64,000 bases of DNA, from positions 62,001 through 126,000 of the forward strand of contig SKCR01033662.1 of NCBI GenBank assembly GCA_019454045.1, read 5' to 3'. Made by a program: the position numbers and the translations under genes. This stretch comes from Zanthoxylum bungeanum (taxonomy: Eukaryota > Streptophyta > Magnoliopsida > Sapindales > Rutaceae). Numbering within the stretch: position 1 is the first letter of the stretch; every line of letters starts with the position of its first letter. Shown here one piece after another: positions 24,543-35,443 of this stretch. The notes beneath the pieces were generated by a model. That model searched no databases. It saw only the letters and a program-made list of their open reading frames with translations, and had not been told where the DNA came from.

Positions 24543-25837
24543 AATAACAATGTTTTGTAATTAGAAGTGACAAAAACAACATGCTTTGTTTTTTCATTCA
24601 TCATATGCTCAATCTACACTTCATATTCATTACATGCAACAATATACATTTAAGACTGCCCTAACATCCGATGCAACAATATAATAGTAAGATTTCATTA
24701 ACAACTCTACACAATCTTCACACAATAAGTCATCAATATTTCTAACAAAAACTATTCTTATTCGGCCACACACACATACACATTCTTGACACGACTTCAT
24801 TATTCACCAATCCATTTTTTCACCATTTCAATGAGTCATCAATAATTTTGAATCTCGTATTGATTTTTAAATTGAAATAATTGTCATCCTGAATCTCGAT
24901 TCGAATGATAAGGGATCTCGAAACTCGATCAAAATTCGAGACTATTTTAGCCATATCTTTTATTTGGGATGAAAAACTTCCCGAATTTGGCAGAACAACA
25001 GCAATTGAAATAATTTTGAATCTCGTATTGATTTTGAAATTGAAATAATTATCATGTGTTTGAAATTGATCAAGCACATGATAAGAGAATAACAGCAGCA
25101 AATTGTTGCTGTTCTGGGAGCAGAACATCAGCAAATTACTACTGTTCTGGTTGGTAATGTTGGTTTGTATTGGTATTGACTAGAGATAGCAGTGGGTAGG
25201 ATTTAATGTTGGTTTGTCAATATCAAACTCAGACCGTTTTGAAATTAAATTACCAAACATGCTCCATATCCGTTGCAGGCTTTATTTTAAATTACCAAAC
25301 ATATCTTATATGATTTATACTTATTACTAAACTCTTATTAGTACTCAACAGATTTTTGCGAGTTCTTAAATTCTAAGCATAAGTGTTAGTAATACATTCT
25401 TAAATCAAATATACATAATGCATCAATATAACATAAATTTTCCAATTTAATCAAGAAAATATACAAATAATTTAACTGAAAAAAATCCAAAAAATTTCAT
25501 TCAACAAACAGTATCATCCCCTGCCTTCACCGAACAAACACAAATCCAACAGCCAATAAACACAATAAACAAAGACACATGTGAAGAAGAATCGAAAAAC
25601 AAAAACCTAAGGACCCAAAGCTGTGAAACGAAACCAAATACAAAACCCATCAGCCAATAAACACAAGAATGAGAGTTGAACCGAAATGAGAGTTGAAGAT
25701 TACCTTGATTCTTGCGTGTCCAAAATGATTAGAGTTGAAGATTGAAGCCCCTAAAATGTCAAAATTTAGAGGGAAGCAACTGATTACGTGAAGCAGAGAA
25801 GAATGAGGTGAAACCGAAATTAAGGATTTTAATAACC
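24543..25837. other. CACTA interior between array and TNPA-like gene
   Basis: AT-rich sequence upstream of the TNPA-like gene. Two ~50-bp similar segments near 24840-24900 and 25010-25060 (both with aattttgaatctcgtattga) form a short direct repeat. No gene recognised. Confidence 0.45.
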
Positions 25838-26098
25838 ATTTAGCGTCGAAATTTTTTCGTATTAGCGTCGAAAATGTCAACGCTAAAACAATGGCGGTAA
25901 CTGAAAAATAAGGGATATTTTTTAGGGAAAATAAAAGTATTACCTTTAGTGTCGAAATATTAAATCGACGCTAAAAGTCTGACCTTTAGCGTCGATTAAT
26001 TTATTACGACGCTAAATGTGATGATTTTATCATCGATTTAATATTTCGACGCTAAATTCGGTATTTTAGCGTCGAAATCGTATGTCGACGCTAAAGGG
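25838..26098. repeat. Internal array of the CACTA subterminal motif
   Basis: At least ten copies of the same AGCGTCGAA / TTCGACGCT motif found at the element ends, packed in about 260 bp between the two genes, just downstream of the TNPD-like gene and upstream of the TNPA-like gene. No CACTA-type end sequence was seen beside it. Confidence 0.85.
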
Positions 26099-26283
26099 TA
26101 TTAATAATAATATGATAATAAATTATTTTAATAATAACAAAAAGCAACCATTCAACCATGATATACTAATAATTCATGACAACAACAACACCAATCATCC
26201 ATGATGATAATAATTCAAAACAACAACAACCATCCATTATAATAGTAAAAATTATTCATTCATCACATCATATACTAACTAGT

Positions 26284-29200
26284 TTAGTCACTATTATCTT
26301 CGGTATTTGAGGATTCGTGACTGGACTCGAAGTCATCTTCAGTGTCGAATTCTTCTTCATTTGCTGCTTCTACGCTAACTTCAGAATGGGGAATTGTCTC
26401 AACATCTGTATTTTCTTGAGTTAACGTGATATTTTCAGGAACGGTGATATTTGGTACATGAAATATCTGTTCAGCAACTTCGAAGTTGTCAGAGACTTCT
26501 TGTGCTTCATCTGATATTTCAACACTATCTTTCTCATGCGTGTCCCAAATGCCCATATGTTGTAACTTTTCTACCACCATCCAACCATTTCCTAGCTTTG
26601 GATCATATATATATATCACAGACCGTACTTGGGTACAAAAAATATATGGATCATTCTTGTACCAATAACGTTGAACATTAATTGACGTTAGATGATTACT
26701 AACTTGAATTCTCTTCTTCCTGGCATTTGTGTCAAACCACTTGCATTCGAATAGCACAATATGTCGTCTGGGTCTGTATATCAACTCAATGATTGATTGC
26801 AACACTCCGTAGAAGTCAATAATATTTGAGCCGTGTTCTCCTGGGACTACAATTCCATAATTCTGAGTGACATGTGAAACATCTCGCTGCTCGGTATGAA
26901 ATCTAACTCCGTTCACAATGCATCCACTGTATTCGTAAGCCTGCTTTTGAGGCCCATATGCCAAGGAAACCAACGAGGAGGACGAGTCCAGTTGACTATT
27001 TTGCACTTGGTTGTTTATCTAACACATGATATTATTTATGTGTTAATATAACAAACTGAAATATTTACTGTTAGGATAAAAATAAATAGACAATGTTAGA
27101 GCTTACAGTTGTCTCAAACCATTTAGGAAATTTTTTTTTGTGTCTTCCATCAACGTTGTGGTCACCACCACATTGTAGCATTGTAATATTTTGCCTACAA
27201 AAAATGAGTTACGTTAATGTATGACAATAAAAATACAGTTATGCACCAAAAAGACTTACGTTAAATATGGTTGCACTTCATCGCAATTACTCAATATAAA
27301 CCAATGTGCACGTTGAGCTTCCTCAAATGTTAGTAATTTGACACCTACTGCTCCAAACGGTCTGTAATTTTGATGGAACACTGTGATATCTTGCTTATTA
27401 CTTGCATCTTCATCATAATTCTGTGGCCGACGATTAAAATGAGTTTCAATATTCTGCATGTACATCGAACAAAATATTATTGCCTCACTTATTACAACAG
27501 CCTCCGCTATTGACCCTTCAGGTCGCGCCTTGTTTTTCACATATTGTTTGTAATGTCCCAAAGCCCTGCAGATATGACAACAAGTTTGCATTAATAATAA
27601 ATTTAATGCACACACAAAATTTAAGAATATAATATTTAAAACTGTATAGTACCTCTCAATGGGATACATCCATCTGTAATGGACATGACCTCCCTTCTTA
27701 GCTTCAGCCGGTAAATACACGGCCAGATGTACCATCACATAAAAAAAAACGGGTGGCAATATTCACTCCAGCTTGCACAGGATTATCATGATTCCTCGTT
27801 TAAGTTCGTCAATAATAGATGTGGTTAATGTCCTCTGACATAATTGTTTAAAGAAGCCACATAGATCAAGTACGACGTCGCATACATTCGGGGGCAGATA
27901 AGGTCGAATGCCAACAAGAAGGAGAATCTCCAAAAGCACATGACAATCGTGACACTTTAACCCCGTTATTGTATCATCTCTGACCCCAAAGCCCAATATT
28001 CGATGCATAATCATCAGGAAATTTAACCATTTTCAGTCAATCACAGAATGATTTTCTCTCTGATTGAGTTAGCACGTAACTAGCAGGTGGCTTAATAAGA
28101 CCTCGGGGAGTGACCTGTAAATGTAATTCACTGCTAATTCTAAGATCTTGTAGGTCTAATCTAGCATTGACATTGTCTTTTGTCTCACCTGGAATATTGA
28201 AGAGTGTTCCCACTAAACTCTCGCATATGTTTTTTTCTATATGCATGACATCCAAATTATGTCGTAAACGCAGAGTCCCCCAATATTCTAACTCAAAGAA
28301 AATACTCTTTCCTGTCCAATTCAACTCTTCAGGTTGACATTTTCGATTTTTATCTCTATTATTAGGATGTTTCCCTGGTGTGATGTCTCTGAGATGTTGA
28401 TGTTGGCAAAGTATGTCGAATCCAGACAATGGACTGGGCATACTCTGAGGTTCTTATTGACCGTTGAATGATTTACTCATTCGCCAAGGATGACTCAACT
28501 CAAGAAATCTTATGTGCCCTGTGTATCCTATTTTATTCCGTAATCGTTGCGAAGGTGTTTGACCCGCACAAACTGGACATGTCATGTATCCCTTAGTGAT
28601 CCATCCAGATAATGAACCATAAGCTGGAAAATCATTAATTGTCCATAATAATGCGGCATGCATCTGAAAATACTGCTCGAAAGCTGCATCATAAGTATGT
28701 GCACCCACATTTCATAATGTTTGTAACTCATCGATCAATGGTCTAAAGTAAATATTCTTATCTTTACCAGGGGAACGTGGACCAGGGATAAGCAATGACA
28801 TAAACATAAACATATCCTTCATACATTTCTATGGAGGTAAGTTATATGGAATAACAATAACGGGCCACATGCTATAAGAGTTGTACATATTCCCAAACGG
28901 GTTAAAACCATCAAATGCAAGACCTAACCTGACATTACGGGGGTCCTCAACGAAACGGGGGTACATGTCATCAAATTTCTTTCACTCGGTTCCATCCGCA
29001 TGATGTCTAAGTATGCCCTCCGCACCGATCCTCTTTTCAGGATGCCACATCATGTCAGTCGATGTGTGTCGTGACATGAACAACCTATGTAGTCTGGACG
29101 TTAATGAGAAATATCGCAATATCTTTTGAGGCACTTTCTTCCCCATATCACGGACTTTGTACCGACTTTCACCATATATCGGATAATATTCAAGTGATTC

Positions 29201-29860
29201 ATACTCGGCACGAAATAATACACAGTCATATTTACAAGCATGAATGGATTCATACCCCATTCCCAGATCACGCAATATTTTCTTTGCCTCGTAATACGAC
29301 TTAGGTAATTCGCTTCCAACCGGTAACATTTGCCCCAGTAACTCCAGCATCATATCAATACTTTTGTTGGTCATTCTGTTGATCATTTTAATGTGTAATA
29401 ATTTCACAACGAAATTCAATATCGACATTCCAGCACCTTCAAATTGATTTTTTTTTGCCTCATCAAGTAGTTCACTAAATAAATTTTGATCATTTCCACT
29501 TAACACTGGTATGTCACCACTAACACTATGACCAAGTTGTGGACCTTGTAAGTCATGCAAAGCATCAGTTATCTCATCGTTTGCAGGTTGATTGTAACTA
29601 CTGCTCCCTTCACCGGAATCAATAAACCGTGATTGAGAATTATACTGCTCACCGTGATAAATCCACGTACGGTAAGTTGGTGATATTCCCATCATGTATA
29701 AATGATTATGAACTTCATCTAACCGTTTTCTTTTCCTATTCAAACAATTTGTACATGGACACCGAACACGGCCTTCTACATCAATATGTTGCTTTGCCAA
29801 TTCCATGAACTCATGCACTCCATTACGGTATTCAACACTCAATCTATCCACCGAGCTCAT
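26284..29860 (-). pseudogene. TNPD-like CACTA transposase, broken by stops
   Basis: From 29860 one frame runs to 28037 (about 608 codons). The N-terminus is the transposase-associated domain (VDVEGRVRCPCTNCLNRKR, then HLYMMGISPTYRTWIYHGE). The TNP2/Transposase_21 core follows: EDPRNVRLGLAFDGFNPFGN, SYSMWPV, LLIPGP, AALLWTINDFPAYGSLSGW, CPVC, then RHNLDVMHIEKNICESL. Stops in this frame lie at 28982, 28829, 28712, 28454 and 28037 (lowest base of each codon). A shift follows, then GLKCHDCHVLLEILL (28014-27763), a stop, and the DUF4218-like part (MVHLAVYLPAEAKKGG, YRWMYPIERY) from 27759, with an intron near 27655-27565 and the ARPEGSIAEA motif after it. Exons at 27250 and 27006-26284 hold the DUF4216-like part (YYGVL-type NIIDFYGVLQSIIELIY, VLFECKWFD) and an acidic tail. 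Active copies cut and join the element ends. Confidence 0.88.
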
Positions 29861-29870
29861 CTAATTTCTA

Positions 29871-30354
29871 TCCATTTCAGCCAAATACCTAAATATAAAA
29901 AGATAATTATTAAACATCATATTACACTCATCAACATTACCAATTCATTAATTATTTATTTAAGCATATACATATATATTTAGTTGATTAATTAATTAGT
30001 TTACAGGAAAAAAAATATATTTAGTTAATTAAATAATCTACATATATGAAACATAAACCACTAAGTATATAATAAACATAATCATAAAAAATGAAAACCA
30101 TAATTTTTTACAAAGATTAAACTGAAATACTTAAGTGAGATATATAATTATTCTTTGCAAATATAAAGAAAAATAATAAAGATATATGAAAGAAGATTTA
30201 CCTTATGGAAAATTAATTACAATTTTATTTAAAATTTGTAGGAGAGTTGTGAGGTTGCAGATGAGAGAATCTCATATTGCAGAGGATGAGAATGAAGAGG
30301 ATGAGAGAAAAAGCAGAGGGGGAGAATGGTTGGTGGCATTCTGCATTTTAATCT
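29871..30354 (-). promoter_or_regulatory. Leader/promoter region of CACTA genes
   Basis: AT-rich region between the transposase start and the right subterminal array. In En/Spm elements transcription of both genes begins near this end. No clear TATA box was fixed, and an intron may lie here. Nothing else recognised. Confidence 0.35.
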
Positions 30355-30800
30355 ATTTTTAGCGTCGAATCCCTTATTTCGACGGTAAATGTTTGATTTT
30401 TAGCATCTAAAATAAATTTGGACGCTAAAGATTAACGATTGTCGGTGGTATCTTCATAAATCTTTAGCGACGCAACCTAGTCGACGCTAAATGTCAATTT
30501 TTCGGCCTCGAATAGGTTTTTTGACGCTAAATGTATAAAATTTAGCGTCGCAATTTATGTTGACGCCAAAGATTATGGGAATAGTTGAAAATCTTTAGCG
30601 TCGAAAATTTTTCGACGTTAAAAGTTGCACTTTTAGCGTCGAAAATCGTATTCGACGCTAAAAGTAGACTATTTTGCGTCGAATATGATACTCATCACTA
30701 AAATCTTGACATTTGGCGTTGAATATTAATTTCGACGCTAAAAGTGATTATTAGCGTCGCAATTAAATTCGACGCTAAAGTTTTGGACGCTAAAAGTTCA
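30355..30800. repeat. Right subterminal repeat array of the CACTA element
   Basis: About twenty half-sites of TTTAGCGTCGAA and its inverse, spaced 10-40 bp and mostly as facing pairs, running up to the terminal tcttgtagtg. Several carry single changes (for example gcgtcgcaa). Confidence 0.88.
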
Positions 30801-30816
30801 TTTTCTTGTAGTGATT

Positions 30817-30822
30817 ATATAT

Positions 30823-30867
<45 letters not shown>
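30817..30867. repeat. (TA)n microsatellite
   Basis: About 50 bp of TA dinucleotides directly beside the CACTA insertion site. The following stretch to 31790 is very AT-rich, with a short tandem duplication (gttgattctgattttattt type) near 31490-31590, and shows no gene; the 106-codon frame at 30965-31285 is low-complexity. Confidence 0.8.
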
Positions 30868-30871
<4 letters not shown>

Positions 30872-32020
30872 CTACAAATGACATACATATTTTATTTTAT
30901 TAATTAAATATTTTTATTTTATAAATTAATTTTTTATTTTTGTTAAATTTATATTTTTTTCTCTTTGTATATCTATTTTTTTATCTGTTTAATAAAAATT
31001 ACAAATTTCATATTTATTATTATTTATTTTGTGTTCATTTATTCATTTAATTTTTTTGATTCGTTTTTAATTTATTTAACACTACTTAAATATAATAGAA
31101 TTTTTTTTAATTTATTTAACACTATTTATTTACCCCATTTATTCCCTTTCTTCAATTTTCTTTCCAATAATATGTCATTATCTTTTCCCTTTTATTTACT
31201 TTTAAAATACTTTTTTTTCCCATTTAATTATTTTCTAATACTTTTCTCTTTTATTTTTTCCCCTCACCGCGCGGAAATGCGTTAATTTCCTCTTATTTTT
31301 TCCCCTTAATTTTTTTCTTATATTACTTTTAATTATTTTATTTTACTTTATGAATTAATTATTTTATTTTTTATCTTATATATTTTTTATATTTATATTT
31401 TTTTATAGTTTATTTATTTAATAAATCTTATATTTTTTTTATTCATATTTTTTTTAAAGTAGAGAAATTTACTTTGCTTTATCTAAAGTCGTGTTGATTC
31501 TGATTTTATTTTTATTTTTGCTTTATTAAAAGTTGAGTTGATTCTGATTCTGATTTTATTTTTGCTTTATTAAAAGTTGTTTATCTTATTTTCTTTCGTA
31601 AAGCAATATCTATATCTACTTTTACTTTATTAAAAATTATTTGTTTTATTTGTATTTACTTCTTATATAAAGAGGTAGTTTGCAAGTTTGAAGGTAAGAT
31701 CATTTAAAAGATCATTTGAGTCTCTCTCATCTTCTCTTTTCTTTCCCTTTCAGCCTATCATTCTCTCATAGAGTTATCTTTTTAGTAGAACATTATGGAT
31801 GACTATAACTTGGGTTCATTTTCATATAGTTGGTCATGTGAGATACATGCAGAGATGAGCAAAGCAGACATCGCATACCTTCTTATGGAGATGCATCTAC
31901 TTTATGATCTAGGGTTACTCAATTGACTGTAACGACTCAAGGGACAGGGAGCCATGAGAGGAGACCGATGATTCACAATACTCAATCGACCCATGATCAC
32001 TCTCCAATTCTATCGATCTG

Positions 32021-32640
32021 TGATAATTATATTAAGAAATTTCTCGTGGCATATCAATATTATATTTCTCACACTGTTGATGTTTAAGCTGACGATCATT
32101 GTGAATTCAGAACAATAGCCGCACTAATCGGGTATGGCGGAAAAGATTGGGGTCAAGTACGATACGACTTTATTGAAGAGATTCAATAAAATAAAGATTT
32201 ATATAATCGACTTTATCCATTAAACGACTGGGCAGACAATCTATTATACTTACTGCATTTCTTCAAATCGCCGGCTCCGGGGGTATATTGGATGGACTCA
32301 ATGAGTTTAGAAATTGTCATCGCATCAAGGTATAATTTTTATACTGCATACATTTGGTGAGAATGTTTGGAGTTGTTATACTCACTTCCCATTAAGGTCC
32401 CCTACAGTTCCAGACCAAGAACGTCAAGAAATAGATATTGCTCATGTTGCCAGACACTTCGTGCAAGTTTTCTTACACCCTCATTACACTGTACCACATC
32501 CCAACGTGGTGGTGAGAATATTCATCGTACAAAGCTAAAGGATGAGCCACTCGTTATAAGATATGTAATCAATTATAGTACAGAGTATTTGGTATATCAC
32601 CAAATACGCCGGGAAGAGACTTTGGATGCAACATAAATTA
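32021..32640 (+). pseudogene. OTU-like cysteine protease domain remnant
   Basis: A plus-strand frame reads DDHCEFRTIAALIGYG, then WGQVRYDFIEEI, a TAA stop, LYNRLYPLNDWADNLLYLLH, SPAPGVYWMDSMSLEIVIASR, and a TGA stop near 32358. Another frame continues YTHFPLRSP and VARHFVQVFLHPHYTVPHP. This order matches the OTU domain found in plant MULE-encoded and FAR1-related proteins: the D-G-x-x-C-x-FR catalytic motif (here D-D-H-C, Cys codon 32100-32102, the glycine replaced), an IASR segment, and the catalytic histidine in HFVQV (32455-32457). Two stops and a frameshift exclude a functional product. It could come from a Mutator-like element or a decayed host gene; no terminal repeats were found. A short open frame at 31795-31926 upstream (starting MDDYNLGSFSY) may be its 5' part, not recognised. 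Confidence 0.62.
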
Positions 32641-33450
32641 TAATTTGTGTTTTTATATTTTTAAGTGTAACTTTTTATATTATTACTTGTACTATTATTT
32701 TAAAATATATTTTTATAACATATAAGAGAACATTTTCTATTATACATAAGTAATGTTAAATAAATTAAAAAAGAATCAAAAAAATTAAATGAAAAAATGA
32801 ACAATAAATAAATAACAATAAATAAGAAATTTGTAATATTTAAGCACCCCAACTTGATATACTTGTTAAAAAAGTAAACTTATTAAATCGGAACTTACTT
32901 GCTCTGAATCGCAAAATTAGTTAAAATCTCTCTCAAAATACCTATACATATTAAGGCCCTAACTTTACACAAAATTTTATTAAATAGAAAAATAATAAAA
33001 AATTAAACTCAATATATATTGCCATAAATAATGACAATAATACAAACAAATGCCACTGCATGCAGGGGATAGCTGCATTATATCAATAATACACACTCAA
33101 TTTAAATGGATAACAATTTAAAGCACAATCTCTTTTCTATGAACCATTGATTTCAGATTGATTAAAAGAAATTCATTGAAGGTAGGTGACCAATCATAAT
33201 TAACAACCACTAATGATGTGATTTGGATTTTTGAATGGTGGATCACTTGTCTAATTCAAAATCTGTTCAAAACAATATCATCATAAGATAACATAAAATC
33301 TTAATCACAAGCTCTATTTTATTAAACTAATTAATGTGTTGTGAGCTTTGAAATGTACTTTTGATTTTGTCAAAAACTCTCTCAATCTTTAAAAATTAAT
33401 ATTATGTTATTTTATCTTATCTTATTTTGATAATTTACAAAATGAGTATA
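32641..33450. other. AT-rich intergenic stretch
   Basis: No gene, RNA or named repeat recognised on either strand. Confidence 0.4.
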
Positions 33451-33460
33451 TTCTCTAATA

Positions 33461-33859
33461 GGGAAAATAGCAAAACGTCATGATGTTTGGTGAAACTAAG
33501 TGAAACTCTTCTAATGTTTTAAAATTAAGTGAAACCTCATACATGAATTTTTATTATAAATATTTTTTTTTTTTTTTTGTAAAACATGAGGTAAGGCTGA
33601 CTTTTGGGACATCTCATTCCGATTGTGATTCGGGATAAAAAAATCTTCTTAAATTTTGAACAATTTTTTAAATCGAAATGAAAAACCGCCATATATCCTA
33701 AATTAAATGTTTAAAAATCCTAAATTTCGATCAAAAATTAAGATTTTTTATTTTATATTAAAATTCAAAATTTTCAAGCATGAAATGGGGAGGATTCCGT
33801 TTAATTTGAAAACATAAAAAAGATTTCATTAAATTTCACCAAATTTCGCTCATTTTTCC
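33461..33859. mobile_element. Mutator-like MITE with 10-bp duplication
   Basis: A 399-bp noncoding insert that starts GGGAAAATAGC and ends with an imperfect inverse (gctcatttttcc). It is flanked by ttctctaata at 33451-33460 and 33860-33869. Sub-terminal parts also match inversely (tttggtgaaact versus aaatttcacc). A 9-10-bp duplication is the size made by Mutator-family transposases. Confidence 0.72.
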
Positions 33860-33869
33860 TTCTCTAATA

Positions 33870-34956
33870 CCATCCAATATCCTAATCACAATTGTTAATG
33901 AAGATGAACGCATGCAATTTGGGTTTATATATATATATATATATATATAATTCTAGATAGGCCTTATGTTTTATTTCACTCGATGAAAGCATGAGAATAT
34001 ATAAATTGTGCTCCATATCATCATCACATCATTATCCAATTAAGCAGGTCAAAAAATGCCAACTAAAATTTTCTGATTAAACAATTGAACATGCATTTTT
34101 ATGAACACTTGCCACCATTTATGTTGCATTTTGATTTTTTTTTTTTTTTTTTAAATTCAACTCCTTATTCATTGTGTTTCAACAAAATAATTTAGCTAAT
34201 AGAGATCATGTTAGAAAATTTTAGAATTAAAATAGTTGAAACAAGTAAATAATTAAGTTTTCCATAAGGCATAATTTGTTTCTTCTTTGATGAGATTGTT
34301 TAGTGGAATTTCTGAGAAGAGAAAAGATAGATTAAGAGTTGAATTCAAATAATATTTAATATTTCAATAAAAGAATAATTTAATATTTAGTAATTTAATA
34401 TATTAAAAATTAATAATAATTAATATATGATAATTTAATATATAATTATAATTAAGGGTATTTTTGTAACTTTTTAACAATTCATTCCGATTATTAAACA
34501 AAGTAAACACATCAATGGTAGTACTGCTTTATTCCGATTTTGATTCCGACTCATAAGTAAACAACTTATTCTGATTCTGATTTACCATTCTCATTTCAGC
34601 TTATTCCGATTTCATTTCATTCTGATTTCATCTCATTCTGATTAAGAGTGCGTAAACACACCATAAGAGTTGTATTCAAATTATCTTTTTTAATTGCTAG
34701 GTAATGTAATTTATACTAGTGAAGAGTTTTATGCCAACTGATACCAAGTGATGGAACAACCACTTAAAATTAGAATATTATAATTATTAAAAATAGTTAG
34801 ATGTCTCAATAATTATGTCTAACAGACATAACTCTTAAACATATGCCTCATTAATTAATAGTAGTTAAATATTTAATTCAAAGTTTAAATTATTAGTAAT
34901 ATGTATACTAATAATTATATTACTAATAATTATTAGTAATATAATATAGTCCTCAA
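33870..34956. other. AT-rich region with decayed repeat
   Basis: Contains a (TA)n run near 33928-33948 and two similar ~20-bp segments (agagttgaattcaaat at 34331 and agagttgtattcaaat at 34668) bracketing ~320 bp of AT-rich sequence that ends in attctgatt repeats and gcgtaaacacacc. This may be an old MITE, but terminal repeats were not resolved. No gene seen. Confidence 0.4.
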
Positions 34957-35072
34957 ATGGCGTGACTTGATGATGTAGGGTTCAAGATCTGATCTTAAGG
35001 TCGTGAGTTGAATTTAGGAAGTGTGTTTTATCTGTCCGTTTAAATCCGGAAGGAGTGGTTTGGAGGCGGTAT
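34957..35072 (+). mobile_element. tRNA-derived SINE, copy 3, degraded
   Basis: Same order as other copies: gcgtgacttgatgatgtaggg, tcgtgagttgaatttagg in the B-box position (B-box mutated), then gtttaaatccggaagg and a TA-rich tail. About 20 bases of the body are deleted. Confidence 0.65.
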
Positions 35073-35443
35073 ATATGTATATAGTACAATGTTTATAAAG
35101 TTGAAATACAAACTATCGCCATTTATATATTTTGTAATTTCAATTCAACGTAATGATTTAATAATAAAGTCACCAGATTATATATCATAGTATACGAATT
35201 TTGTATCCAATCAATATTTTTTTTAAGTGCAAAATTACACAATTATTATATAAGTATCACCCGTTAACATTTGAAGTAACATTAATTTTGGCTATCACAC
35301 AACACAACTAAATCCTTCAAAAAAAAAAAAACAACAGGCTGGCATTTATGAAAACAATAAGAATTTAGATTCAATGTTGAGTTTAGATTTGAAGTTTCTT
35401 TATAATTTTTTTTATCATCTGTGTATTAATAGTAATGATTGAT

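Larger units (their letters stand above)
20033..30813 (-). mobile_element. CACTA (En/Spm) transposon, 10.8 kb
   Basis: The left end reads CACTACAAAAATT and the right end is its imperfect inverse (ttcttgtagtg), flanked by the 3-bp duplication att at 20030-20032 and 30814-30816. Both ends carry arrays of the subterminal motif TTTAGCGTCGAA in both orientations. Inside, on the minus strand, are a TNPD-like transposase gene (29860-26284) and a TNPA-like gene (24542-23014). The element is inactive as it stands: both genes carry stops, and an inverted LTR fragment sits at 20731-22983. Excluding that insert it would be about 8.4 kb, normal for an autonomous CACTA element. Confidence 0.92.

Noticed and set aside
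26451..26681. Plus-strand frames opposite the CACTA transposase
   Set aside because: Shadows of the DUF4216-like exon on the minus strand.
30965..31285. 106-codon plus-strand frame
   Set aside because: Phe/Ile/Leu-rich low-complexity product of very AT-rich DNA, no start context or motif.
34331..34692. Possible MITE between two similar ~20-bp segments
   Set aside because: Terminal inverted repeats could not be found; kept only as a note in the region entry.
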